DNA from: a virus
Virus record (IMG/VR): IMGVR_UViG_3300023174_000625
Span: 1-23,979 of that record
Reading direction: 5' to 3' (one strand)
Length of the DNA: 23,979 nucleotides
The position numbers and the translations under genes are program-made. Positions 14,972 to 22,493 of this stretch are shown in pieces. The notes beneath the pieces were generated by a model, which had not been told where the DNA came from, made no database searches, and was given only the letters and a program-made list of their open reading frames with translations. How positions within the stretch are numbered: position 1 is the first letter of the stretch; every line of letters begins with the position of its first letter.

Positions 14972-15965
14972 ATGTCTTTGCCTCCTCAATCAATTCATTA
15001 ACAACACTGTTAGGGACTTCAAGCACAAACGCTGAGTTATCTTGAACACCAAAACTCACCAGCATATTGTCATTTATAATCGCTGCTCCTACGCAGAACT
15101 CAATAGGAGTATCCATAAAAGCAAACTCCTTGCTGAGTCCAACAAAATTAAATTCTTTATCCCAGACAATCAAACGATGGCGATATGTAGAGTCTTTTTG
15201 ATTTAAATAGTTTCTCCACAGTTTTACTTCATGCGTAATGCAGAGATAGTAATCGCCCCACGCAATAACGTGAGAACCACCACGCTGGTCAATAGGTGGA
15301 CGAGGAACGTTGTCATTAACAACGACTTGTTTTGTTTCTGGTTCATTAGGATTTGACCACACCACCTCTGTAGGCATAGCCCACTTCACAAAGTGATACG
15401 GCTTATCAAGCACGGGCATCCAGTTCTTCTCACAATACGAAGTGGCCTCATGCAGCGGTGCTGGAACTCTGACTCGCTGAACCTCCTTGACAGTCCAGTT
15501 CTCCTTGTCAATCTCTACCTTGCTGTACTCCATACGTCCAATGCCATTGGTCGTGGTATCACGACGAACACCGATCATGTAGTAGTCGCCATCCCACTGA
15601 ACGACACGAGCATCTTCTAGTCCAACAAACTCCCAGATAGGTTTGTGCAACTCCATCATCTCCACCTTGGTGTAGTTGATGACGTTGTAATCTTTATCTA
15701 GGCGACAGAGGAAGTTGTTGGTGACAAGGCGCTGATCTTTCTCTGGGTGCAGATAAGTGAGAGGCCCCCAAGGGCTAAAGAAGCGCTTGTCATTCTCGCT
15801 GATATATAGCGTGTAGTTAACTTGACGAAGGTTAACTAAGATGTCTCCATCATCATCAATATAGACCGAGGGATTCATTAATCCTAGGCCGTTACTGAGA
15901 GAGTTGGGTATGATTATGGGCGCTAATTTTCCGCCCTGAGAAACCGATTTTTGCACCAAATTCAT
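14961..15965 (-). CDS. GH130-like five-bladed beta-propeller protein
   Basis: This 334-residue protein is built of strand repeats. Motifs in order are MNPSVYIDDDGDILVNLRQ (30-48), GLEDARVVQWDGDYYMIGVR (115-134), EKNWMPVLDKPYHFVKW (179-195), RGGSHVIAWGDYYLCITHEV (228-247), and FCVGAAII with LVSFGVQDNSAF (290-313). The GLEDARV element followed by W-D-G-x-Y-Y resembles the 'G-x-E-D-x-R' motif of GH130 mannoside phosphorylases and related GH43/32 propellers. No signal peptide is visible, so it acts in the cytoplasm or as a particle component. It is the first gene of the minus-strand operon. Its start lacks a clear Shine-Dalgarno. It may be an enzyme or a non-catalytic sugar-binding propeller. Confidence 0.7.
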   Translation of the reverse strand: MNLVQKSVSQGGKLAPIIIPNSLSNGLGLMNPSVYIDDDGDILVNLRQVNYTLYISENDKRFFSPWGPLTYLHPEKDQRLVTNNFLCRLDKDYNVINYTKVEMMELHKPIWEFVGLEDARVVQWDGDYYMIGVRRDTTTNGIGRMEYSKVEIDKENWTVKEVQRVRVPAPLHEATSYCEKNWMPVLDKPYHFVKWAMPTEVVWSNPNEPETKQVVVNDNVPRPPIDQRGGSHVIAWGDYYLCITHEVKLWRNYLNQKDSTYRHRLIVWDKEFNFVGLSKEFAFMDTPIEFCVGAAIINDNMLVSFGVQDNSAFVLEVPNSVVNELIEEAKTYVN

Positions 15966-15984
15966 GGCTACACTTTAGCCCACA

Positions 15985-16015
15985 TAGACTTTATGTACCA
16001 GTTAACCTATGTTCA
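15985..16015. promoter_or_regulatory. Candidate divergent promoters between sugar cassette and fibre block
   Basis: This is the only divergent gap in the window. On the plus strand TAGACT (15985-15990) and TATGTT (16008-16013) are spaced by 17 bases. On the minus strand TGAACA (16015-16010) and TAAAGT (15993-15988) are spaced by 16 bases. Each hexamer matches the bacterial sigma-70 consensus at four of six positions only. Position makes a promoter likely; the exact hexamers are uncertain. Confidence 0.3.
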
Positions 16016-16034
16016 TCCCCTTCGAAGGAGTCTC

Positions 16035-16364
16035 ATGCCTACAGTTTATAAGACGCTGGCGCAGTCAGCACCCGCTGCCACAACTCTTACAACGCTTTAT
16101 ACAGTCCCTGCATCAACCTCGACTGTAATTTCAACAATTATGATTTGTAATCAAGCCGCTACTGCAGCGACATATCGCATCGCAGTTAGCCCCGCAGGTG
16201 CAGCAATTGCAAACCAGCACTATATTGTCTATGGAGCAACAGTTGCGGGATCAGATGCAACTGCCCTAACTCTTGGCCTAACTTTGGCTACCACAGATGT
16301 AGTGCGAGTCTTTGCATCAACTGCAACACTATCGTTTTCTGCATTTGGAAGTGAAATCTCCTAA
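16035..16364 (+). CDS. Small beta-rich fibre/tail protein, copy 1
   Basis: This 109-residue protein starts at ATG 16035 with GAAGGAG (16024-16030) upstream; a longer in-frame start at 15951 would overlap the divergent gene. The pattern TTLYTVPASTSTVISTI, then ICNQAATAATYRIAVSPAG and a final LSFSAFGSEIS, is that of a short all-beta protein I recognise from the fibre regions of aquatic phages. It shares this pattern with the protein at 16856 (VLYTVPASTTTVVTGIAVTN ... INFNINGVEIA). The TAA overlaps the next ATG. A fibre or tail adaptor role is likely from context; there is no direct evidence. Confidence 0.8.
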   Translation: MPTVYKTLAQSAPAATTLTTLYTVPASTSTVISTIMICNQAATAATYRIAVSPAGAAIANQHYIVYGATVAGSDATALTLGLTLATTDVVRVFASTATLSFSAFGSEIS

Positions 16365-16837
16365 TGAGTATCTCAACAGCATCGTCCACCGTAGCAACAC
16401 TCACACGCTATCGTTTTGTTGCTGTTGGTTCTGAGACCTCAGTATCTGGCGTAGATGCCAACGGCTCCGTTCTCGGCTACACCGTTGGTATGGAGCAGGT
16501 ATACCTCAACGGCGTGATGTTGGTCCGTGGCGGTGACTACACAGCGTCATCGGGAACTAGCATCACAGGCCTTACTGCATTAGCAGCAAATGACGTAGTA
16601 GAAATACTAACCTTCTCACCATTTACCATTACTAATGCTGTAGATCAGACATTGGTTGATGCAAAGGGCGATATTTTAGCGGCCACTGGTGATAACGTAG
16701 TGACTCGTGTAGCAGTAGGTACATCATCATCTGCTTCTGGCGCTCTACCACAAACAATCATCGCAGACTCAACTGCAACAGCAGGAATTGCTTGGACAGA
16801 TGATTATCTTGAACTTAATATAATGCAAGCAATCTAA
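16364..16837 (+). CDS. Phage fibre protein (YLNGV-type domain)
   Basis: This 157-residue protein is coupled by TAATG to the previous gene. Residues about 10-92 form a beta domain with RYRFVAVGSETSVSG, then GMEQVYLNGVMLVRGGDYTA and LAANDVVEILTFSPF, a repeating unit found in many phage tail fibres. The C-terminal half (TLVDAKGDILAATGDNVVTR, VGTSSSASGALPQTIIADS) is a second fibre motif usually placed near a tip or trimerisation region. It probably assembles with its small neighbours into a fibre or an adaptor. Confidence 0.82.
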   Translation: MSISTASSTVATLTRYRFVAVGSETSVSGVDANGSVLGYTVGMEQVYLNGVMLVRGGDYTASSGTSITGLTALAANDVVEILTFSPFTITNAVDQTLVDAKGDILAATGDNVVTRVAVGTSSSASGALPQTIIADSTATAGIAWTDDYLELNIMQAI

Positions 16838-16855
16838 AGAAAAGGACAGTAACTA

Positions 16856-17173
16856 ATGGCTGTAACAACTAAGAACCTCGCTAGAGCAGCGGCATCGTTA
16901 ACCACGACCACAGTTCTCTATACTGTACCTGCTTCTACCACAACAGTAGTTACTGGTATTGCCGTAACTAATACTGCAGGATCTGCAGGCACATTCACTT
17001 TGGCTATGGGTCCATCTGGTTCACAGGTCGCTCTTCATACCACAACAGCAATCGCCGCAAATACTACGGTCTACATTGACTGCAAGTTAGTACTATCAGC
17101 AACTAACACCATTACTGGTGGCGCATCAGCAACAACAATTAACTTTAATATTAACGGAGTGGAGATAGCGTAA
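16856..17173 (+). CDS. Small beta-rich fibre/tail protein, copy 2
   Basis: This 105-residue protein starts at ATG 16856 behind AAAAGGAC. It is a divergent paralogue of the protein at 16035: the same T-x-L-Y-T-V-P-A-S-T-x-T-V-V start of the first strands, a TFTLAMGPSG strand pair, and an ending of INFNINGVEIA against LSFSAFGSEIS. Its TAA overlaps the start of the glycine-rich gene at 17173 (TAATG), so the pair is co-translated. It could be an adaptor or cap for the glycine-rich protein; this is inferred from the coupling. Confidence 0.8.
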   Translation: MAVTTKNLARAAASLTTTTVLYTVPASTTTVVTGIAVTNTAGSAGTFTLAMGPSGSQVALHTTTAIAANTTVYIDCKLVLSATNTITGGASATTINFNINGVEIA

Positions 17174-17919
17174 TGGCATTAACAGTCTTCCCTACACCTA
17201 GTGCAGGGCGCACGACTGCGCCTTCATTACAAAACACTATTACTTCATCACAACTTGTTACAATTCCCTCAACAGTAGATACAGTTTATTTTATTGCGGT
17301 AGGTGGTGGCGGTGCTGGGTCAAACGGTGCGGAATATGGCGGCAGTGGTGCAGGTGGCGGTGGTGGCGGTGGTGGTTTTGTAAATATTGGTAGCATTACA
17401 GGAGCGCAACTTTATAGAAATTTACCAATAGTAATTGGTGCTGGTGGCGTTGCAAATGGTGGTCTCGGAGGAACAACTTATGTAGGTCCATCAACAATTG
17501 GTTTTGCTGCTAATGGTGGTGCTGGCGGTATTGGTGCAGATGGATTTCCAGGTCCATTTTTTGGCGCAGGTGGTGGAGGAGTAAGTGGTGGTGGTCGAGG
17601 TGGTGGTGGTGCTGGTGGCGCAAATGGAGCAGACGGCGCTGGCAGTTTTTCACAAGGTCGCATTTCTTACGGTCAAGGAATGGGTAACCCTTATATAACT
17701 TTCAAAGTTCCTGGTGGTGGTGGCGGCGGCGGAAGTAATAATGGCGGTGGCGGTGGAACAACAAACGGCACTACTTCATCAGGCGGTACAGGTGGCGGTG
17801 CAAATTCTGGCGGAAACGCTGGTGCTTTAGGTCAAGGCGGTGGTGGCGGACACGGAAATTCTGCTGGCGGTCAAAGTGGCGGCAATGGTGGCGCTGGTGT
17901 TGTTTATCTTTACTACTAA
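17173..17919 (+). CDS. Glycine-rich fibre tip/adhesin-like protein
   Basis: This 248-residue protein has a short polar N-terminus (1-35), a strand (VDTVYFIAVGGGG), then about 190 residues in which Gly dominates, with runs of up to eight Gly broken by short strands such as VIGAGGV and ITFKVPGGG. It ends in a strand (GGAGVVYLYY). This strand / polyglycine / strand layout is the phage 'glycine-rich domain' family. T-even-type gp38 adhesins fold glycine-rich motifs into polyglycine-II helix sandwiches, so a receptor-binding tip is a reasonable reading. It is coupled to the small protein upstream. The exact role is inferred. Confidence 0.82.
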   Translation: MALTVFPTPSAGRTTAPSLQNTITSSQLVTIPSTVDTVYFIAVGGGGAGSNGAEYGGSGAGGGGGGGGFVNIGSITGAQLYRNLPIVIGAGGVANGGLGGTTYVGPSTIGFAANGGAGGIGADGFPGPFFGAGGGGVSGGGRGGGGAGGANGADGAGSFSQGRISYGQGMGNPYITFKVPGGGGGGGSNNGGGGGTTNGTTSSGGTGGGANSGGNAGALGQGGGGGHGNSAGGQSGGNGGAGVVYLYY

Positions 17920-17931
17920 AAAGGATTAAAA

Positions 17932-18783
17932 ATGGCAATTTCACAAGTACCTGCAGCAAGTTCAAGCGTTGCTCCAATTTTGCGTACCGCAGTCACTACA
18001 ACTGACGCTAACTACGCAATTGGTCAAATTGCTTGTTGGATTGCGGTAGTTGGTGGCGGAGGTGGTGGCGGTGCTGGCGCTAATGGCTCAACCGTTGCAG
18101 GAGGTGGAGGCGGTGGTGGCGCTGGCGGTAGAGTTTCTTTTGGCGTATATGTAAATTATGTAACTCCTATAAGTATAACTATTGGTAATGCTGGAACTGC
18201 TGGTGCAACAACTGGTGCTGCTGGCGGAACTGGTGGTACTACCTCTGTTGTCTTCACTAACGGTACAATTACTTCCGCAGGTGGTGCTGGCGGTGCTGGC
18301 GCTTCTACTACAAACGGCGGTAATGGTGCTGCTGGAGGTGTTGGCGCTTCGGGCGGCGGCGGTGGTGGCGGTGGTGGTGGAACTTCCAATGGTTTTGGTG
18401 GTGTTGGTGGAAACGGTGGAACAGGAGCAGGGGGAGGCTCAACTGCTACGGCTTCAACTGGTTCTTCTTCAGGAACTGCTGGGTCAGGTGGAGGCGCAGG
18501 AACTGCAATTATGTTTGGAAATACAGGCGGCGGCGCAGGTGGTGGCGGCGGCGCAGGTCAAACAGCAGGTTCTTTAGGTGCTGGTGGAACAGGTGGAACA
18601 AATGCAACTGGGTCTGGCGGTAATGGTGGCTCAGGTGGCGCAGTAAATACCGCTGGTGTTGTTGGTACCGCAGGAAGCGGTTATGGTAATGGCGGTGGCG
18701 GTGGTGGTGGCGGTGGTGCTACAACTGGAACATTTGGAGCAGGAGGTGCAGGTGCAACAGGAGCAGTCCTTATCTACTGGTAA
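17932..18783 (+). CDS. Glycine-rich fibre tip/adhesin-like protein, second copy
   Basis: This 283-residue protein starts at ATG 17932 behind AAAGGA. It has the same layout as the gene before it: a polar start (MAISQVPAASSSVAPILRTA), a strand (IACWIAVVGGGG), a long Gly-rich body with polyglycine runs of up to nine, a short beta segment (VNYVTPISITIGNAGT), and a terminal strand (TGAVLIYW). It differs in being richer in Ala and Thr. It lies directly before a short protein of the MAHF-like family. A polyglycine-II adhesin fold is the likely structure by analogy. Confidence 0.82.
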   Translation: MAISQVPAASSSVAPILRTAVTTTDANYAIGQIACWIAVVGGGGGGGAGANGSTVAGGGGGGGAGGRVSFGVYVNYVTPISITIGNAGTAGATTGAAGGTGGTTSVVFTNGTITSAGGAGGAGASTTNGGNGAAGGVGASGGGGGGGGGGTSNGFGGVGGNGGTGAGGGSTATASTGSSSGTAGSGGGAGTAIMFGNTGGGAGGGGGAGQTAGSLGAGGTGGTNATGSGGNGGSGGAVNTAGVVGTAGSGYGNGGGGGGGGGATTGTFGAGGAGATGAVLIYW

Positions 18784-18814
18784 TTTACCTGACATAAACG
18801 ACCTACCATACAAA

Positions 18815-18970
18815 ATGTATGCAGTAGTAGAGAAAGGGATTGTACAAGGGTATGTTTGGGAAACCGAGACTTATCCAAAAACAAAAGATACTGAATTTGT
18901 CCTTATGACTTTTGAAAATTCACCTGCCTATACTCAGGGCACTTATAAAGATGGTAAATTTTATCCATAA
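18815..18970 (+). CDS. Small protein of the fibre-accessory family, variant A
   Basis: This is a 51-residue protein. ATG 18815 is the only sensible start, since the frame upstream is the shadow of the glycine-rich gene. No Shine-Dalgarno is visible and the gap to that gene is 31 bases. It opens MYAVVEKGIVQGYV, like the family's M-x-x-F-A-x-x-x-x-x-I-V-x-x-V start, and ends SPAYTQGTYKDGKFYP, closely matching the next gene's NPAYIDGTYDGSVF. It is probably a shortened member of the family. The function is unknown; constant pairing with glycine-rich genes suggests an accessory or chaperone. Confidence 0.7.
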   Translation: MYAVVEKGIVQGYVWETETYPKTKDTEFVLMTFENSPAYTQGTYKDGKFYP

Positions 18971-18984
18971 AGAAAGGGTTCTAA

Positions 18985-19173
18985 ATGCCTAATTTTGCAG
19001 TACTTAAAGAAGGAATAGTTACAAATATAATTGTTGCTGAATCAAAATCAGTAGCAGAAGAAGTAACAGGCTTGATCTGTGTTGAATATACAGATACCAA
19101 CCCTGCTTATATTGATGGAACATATGATGGGTCAGTGTTTACTGCACCTATTGTAGAAAAATTATCAGAGTAA
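18985..19173 (+). CDS. Small protein of the fibre-accessory family, variant B
   Basis: This 62-residue protein starts at ATG 18985 with AGAAAGGG (18971-18978) upstream. It opens MPNFAVLKEGIVTNIIVAES, then has CVEYTDTNPAYIDGTYDGSVF. It belongs with the gene before it and more distantly with those at 20527 and 22493. Variants A and B lie in tandem and could be an old duplication. No membrane segment or catalytic motif is present. Confidence 0.75.
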   Translation: MPNFAVLKEGIVTNIIVAESKSVAEEVTGLICVEYTDTNPAYIDGTYDGSVFTAPIVEKLSE

Positions 19174-19241
19174 GTTGTATATTTGAGCATTTGGTTAAAA
19201 TTAAGTGCACTACAATGAGAGCCGACAGAATAGGTAGATAG

Positions 19242-19787
19242 ATGACAAAAGCAAGAGATCTAGCGACAGCAGGTTCGGCCTTTGCAGCCGTAGACGCCAC
19301 AGAGTTAGGCTATCTAGATGGCGTTACTTCTGCTATCCAGACACAGATTAACACTAAGGCTAACTCTTCTTTGCCTACCCTTACAGGGCCAGTTTTAATT
19401 GCTCCTGAAGAGCGTATGACTGTCTCTGCTACTGCTGCTACTGGAACAGTAAACTTTGATGCATCTACTCAGGGCATTTTATATTACACAACCAACGCTT
19501 CAGGTAACTGGACACTAAACGTCCGTGGCACATCAGGTGCAACACTAAATAGCATCTTGGCAACAAATGATTCAATTACAATATCATTCTTTGTTACACA
19601 GGGCTCTACCGCTTACTACATGACTGCCTTCACCATTGATGGTAACGCAGTAACACCTAAATACTCTGGCGGTACAGCACCTTCTGCTGGTAACGCTTCA
19701 TCAATCGATATCTACTCATTTACAATTATTAAGACAGCATCAGCAACCTTCACCGTCCTTGGTGCAGGCCCAGTAAAGTATGCGTAA
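19242..19787 (+). CDS. Phage tail fibre protein (ELGYLDGVTSAIQTQ type)
   Basis: This 181-residue protein begins MTKARDLATAGSAFAAVDAT, then ELGYLDGVTSAIQTQINTKA, a stalk motif I know from many cyanophage and other fibre proteins. Residues about 48-181 form a beta-rich domain (TVSATAATGTVNFDASTQGI ... ASSIDIYSFTIIKTASATFT) typical of fibre tips in which a shared ligand or trimer interface is built from strands. The Shine-Dalgarno is weak (TAGGTAG). A 68-base gap upstream is the second largest in the right half and could hold a promoter, although no good pair of hexamers is seen. Confidence 0.83.
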   Translation: MTKARDLATAGSAFAAVDATELGYLDGVTSAIQTQINTKANSSLPTLTGPVLIAPEERMTVSATAATGTVNFDASTQGILYYTTNASGNWTLNVRGTSGATLNSILATNDSITISFFVTQGSTAYYMTAFTIDGNAVTPKYSGGTAPSAGNASSIDIYSFTIIKTASATFTVLGAGPVKYA

Positions 19788-19801
19788 AGGCGGCCCAATA
19801 A

Positions 19802-20527
19802 ATGAGTCCTCTATTTTCTCCAGTATCAGCAGGTGGTATAGGTAAAGCAACAGTTACTGCTACCACTGGCTCCCCTACTGTAGACACATCATCACGTGCT
19901 GGTAAGACTATCTACAAGTTTACTGGCTCTGGTTCTATAACTGTCGGTACTGCTGGTACTGCAGAAATTCTTGTAATTGCAGGTGGGGGTGGAACTGCTG
20001 GTAACAATGCTGGTGGCGGAGGTGCTGGTGGATTACTCTCAATTGTTTCGGCTTATTTACCATCTGGTTCAAACACGGTTGTGGTTGGGGCGGGTGGTGC
20101 GGGATTTAATGATGGCACAAGAAGTGGCGCAAGAAACGGGTTTGCTTCACGGCTAGGTAATTATTATGCAGTCGGCGGTGGTGGTAGTGGTCAAAGTTCT
20201 CCATCAAATACTGGACAAGATGGTGGCTCTGGTGGCGGCGGGCCTTTCGGCGGTGGAAGTGGTACATCAGGACAAGGTAACGCTGGAACTAACAACGGCG
20301 CATCAGGTTGGGGTGGCGGTGGCTCTGGAGCAGCAGCCACCAGTGCTACTGGTGGCGCTGGTACAGCAAACTCAATTACAGGCACATCTGTTACATACGC
20401 TGCTGGTGGTAATGCAACTGGCGCAACAGATGGTTCTGCAAATACTGGCAATGGCGCATCGGGAAGCACCGCCAGCCTTGTTAATAATACTGGTGGTTCA
20501 GGTTATGTAGTGGTGGTGATTGGATAA
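19802..20527 (+). CDS. Glycine-rich fibre tip/adhesin-like protein, third copy
   Basis: This 241-residue protein has an N-terminal beta region (TVTATTGSPTVDTSSRAG, then TIYKFTGSGSITVGTAGTAE). The family strand EILVIAGGGG follows, then about 150 Gly-rich residues including VVVGAGGAGFNDG and YYAVGGGGSGQ, the signature ITGTSVTYAAGGNA, and a C-terminal strand GGSGYVVVVIG. The ending matches those at 20781 and the start strand is shared with the copies at 20781 and 22795. The TAA overlaps the ATG of the small protein at 20527. The adhesin reading rests on analogy with known glycine-rich phage adhesins. Confidence 0.82.
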   Translation: MSPLFSPVSAGGIGKATVTATTGSPTVDTSSRAGKTIYKFTGSGSITVGTAGTAEILVIAGGGGTAGNNAGGGGAGGLLSIVSAYLPSGSNTVVVGAGGAGFNDGTRSGARNGFASRLGNYYAVGGGGSGQSSPSNTGQDGGSGGGGPFGGGSGTSGQGNAGTNNGASGWGGGGSGAAATSATGGAGTANSITGTSVTYAAGGNATGATDGSANTGNGASGSTASLVNNTGGSGYVVVVIG

Positions 20528-20778
20528 TGGCACACTTTGCAAGAATAGAAGACAACATCGTACGTGAAGTCATTGTTGTAAACAATGCAGTCATTACTGA
20601 TGAAAAAGGAAAAGAACAAGAATCTTTGGGCGTTGCATTTTGCAAGTCATTGTTCGGTGAAGACACCAACTGGGTTCAGACATCTTATAATGGATCATTC
20701 CGTGGCAAGTACGCAGGATCAGGCGATAAATACGACGCCGAATTAGATGAATTTGTAAGCCCAATTTCAGAGGAGTAA
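20527..20778 (+). CDS. Small protein of the fibre-accessory family, variant C
   Basis: This 83-residue protein is coupled to the glycine-rich gene by TAATG. It opens MAHFARIEDNIVREVIVVNN and ends WVQTSYNGSFRGKYAGSGD, then KYDAELDEFVSPI. This is a widespread small phage protein that I know from fibre regions of aquatic phages and have no function for. It shares QTSYN-type and Y-A-G-x-G-x-x-Y-x-x-E-L-D-x-F motifs with the protein at 22493. It is acidic and soluble. Strict pairing with glycine-rich genes suggests it caps, folds or attaches them. Confidence 0.85.
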   Translation: MAHFARIEDNIVREVIVVNNAVITDEKGKEQESLGVAFCKSLFGEDTNWVQTSYNGSFRGKYAGSGDKYDAELDEFVSPISEE

Positions 20779-20780
20779 AC

Positions 20781-22493
20781 ATGCCAGACAGCAAGTCCCG
20801 TGGTGTGAGCAACCTCCCTGTTGCTATACCAGACATTCCTGACGCCCCAACAGTGAGCGCTACAAATGTTGGGACTTCTCGTGCCTATAATGATGGCGCA
20901 GCAACTGTCACGTTCTCATCTCCTACTGGTGGACGTCCTTCTTCTTACTCGATCACTACATCTCCTAGTACTACAACAACGACTGCGACTACAAGTCCCG
21001 TAACTCTTACAGGTCTATCTAGCGCTACCTCGTATACCGCAACAGTAACGCCCTCAAATATTAGCGCCACAGGAGCGGCTACAACTTCTTCTTCTTTCAC
21101 AGCAACCACAGTCCCACAGAACCCAACAGTAGGTACACCTACAGTTGCAACTGGCCAGTCTTACACAGGCAGCGCCACAGTCTCTGTGCCATTTACTGCT
21201 GGGGCTACTGGCGGCTCAAGCATCACTGGCTATACAGTTACATCATCTTCTGGTAGCACTAACACTGGCGCATCAAGCCCTATATCTATAGCCAGTGAGA
21301 CTGTGGGTGTGGCTCGTACCTATACAGTTACCGCAACAAACGCCAATGGCACATCTACCGCATCTTCTGCCTCTGCATCTACAACACCATCTTCTGTTCC
21401 ACAGGCACCAACTATCGGTACTGTTAGTGTTACAAACTCAACAACGGTGTCTATCCCGTTCACTGCTGGTGCTACTGGTGGCTCATCTATAACTTCTTAC
21501 ACGGCTACATCTAGCCCGTCTATTGCTTTATCTGTTTCTGGTACAACAACTCCACTAACAGTTACTGGAACATTTGCACTTAATACTGCTTACACGTTCA
21601 CCATTGCTGCAGTTAACGCAAACGGTACTTCATCTGCTTCATCTTCATCAAACTCAATAACTCCAAACTTTGCAACTATTGCTGAAGTTCTTGTTATTGC
21701 TGGTGGTGGAGGTGGTTCAGGTGGTGCTGGTACTGGTGGTGGCGGTGCTGGTGGATATAGGACTAACGCATCGTTTCAATTACCTTCTTCATTTACAGTT
21801 ACAGTTGGCGGCGGCGGAACTTCTGCATCTGGCGGTGCTGCGGGTGGAGTTGGAAGTACTAGCACTCTTAGCACAATTTCATCAAGTGGAGGTGGTGGAG
21901 GCGGTGCTTCAAATACAGTAGGAAATAACGGCGGTTCAGGCGGTGGCGGTTCTGGTGATGGTGGCGCTGGCGGCTATGCAGTAGCGGGAGGTTCTGGAAA
22001 CTCTGGAAGTTATTCTCCAGTTGAAGGTTATGCAGGAGGTAGCGGATGGTCAAGTTCTAACTCTGGTGGTGGCGGTGGAGGTGGGTCTACTGGTGTTGGA
22101 GCAAATGCCTCAAACGGTGTAGGCGGTAATGGTGGAAGTGGTACATCGAGTTCTATTACTGGAAGTGCGGTAACTCGTGCTGGCGGTGGTGGCGGTGGTG
22201 TTAAACTAAATGGTTCTACTGCTGGTACTGCGACTGGTGGCGGTGGTGCAGGTGGAGTTAACAACGTAGGAAGTGCTGCAACCGTAAACACTGGAGGCGG
22301 TGGAGGCGGTTCTGGAAACAACACCGTTGCTGGTGGTACAGGTGGTTCAGGTGTCGTAATTATTGCTTACCCAACTTCTTACGCAGCACTTACTACCATT
22401 GCAGCAGGACTAACCTACTCAGTATCAACTGTATCTAGATCAGGTTATAGAGTTTATACATTCACAGCAGGAACAGGAACGGTGACAGTTTGA
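20781..22493 (+). CDS. Fibronectin type III and glycine-rich fibre protein
   Basis: This 570-residue protein starts at ATG 20781 with GAGGAG in the end of the previous gene. Residues about 20-297 hold three fibronectin type III domains, each ending in a strand such as SYTATVTPSNISATGAATTS or TYTVTATNANGTSTASSASA. Residues about 300-523 are a glycine-rich body opened by EVLVIAGGGGGSGG and closed by GGTGGSGVVIIAYPTSY. The C-terminal part (524-570) is a small strand pair (YRVYTFTAGTGTVTV). FN3 arrays in phages commonly bind carbohydrate or extend a tip. It is the largest glycine-rich copy in the window, followed by its small partner with a TGATG overlap. Confidence 0.86.
   Translation: MPDSKSRGVSNLPVAIPDIPDAPTVSATNVGTSRAYNDGAATVTFSSPTGGRPSSYSITTSPSTTTTTATTSPVTLTGLSSATSYTATVTPSNISATGAATTSSSFTATTVPQNPTVGTPTVATGQSYTGSATVSVPFTAGATGGSSITGYTVTSSSGSTNTGASSPISIASETVGVARTYTVTATNANGTSTASSASASTTPSSVPQAPTIGTVSVTNSTTVSIPFTAGATGGSSITSYTATSSPSIALSVSGTTTPLTVTGTFALNTAYTFTIAAVNANGTSSASSSSNSITPNFATIAEVLVIAGGGGGSGGAGTGGGGAGGYRTNASFQLPSSFTVTVGGGGTSASGGAAGGVGSTSTLSTISSSGGGGGGASNTVGNNGGSGGGGSGDGGAGGYAVAGGSGNSGSYSPVEGYAGGSGWSSSNSGGGGGGGSTGVGANASNGVGGNGGSGTSSSITGSAVTRAGGGGGGVKLNGSTAGTATGGGGAGGVNNVGSAATVNTGGGGGGSGNNTVAGGTGGSGVVIIAYPTSYAALTTIAAGLTYSVSTVSRSGYRVYTFTAGTGTVTV

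Noticed and set aside
15951-16034. Longer N-terminus for the protein at 16035 starting at 15951
   Set aside because: It would overlap the divergent propeller gene start, and GAAGGAG precedes ATG 16035.
19183-19216. TACAAT (19211-19216) as a promoter -10 for the fibre gene at 19242
   Set aside because: The nearest -35-like hexamers (TTGAGC, TTGGTT) are spaced 22 and 14 bases away, not near 17.
17478-22324. Pro-rich minus-strand and Val/Leu-rich plus-strand frames over the glycine-rich genes
   Set aside because: They are shadows of GGN codons (reverse complement NCC) and have no ribosome-binding sites.
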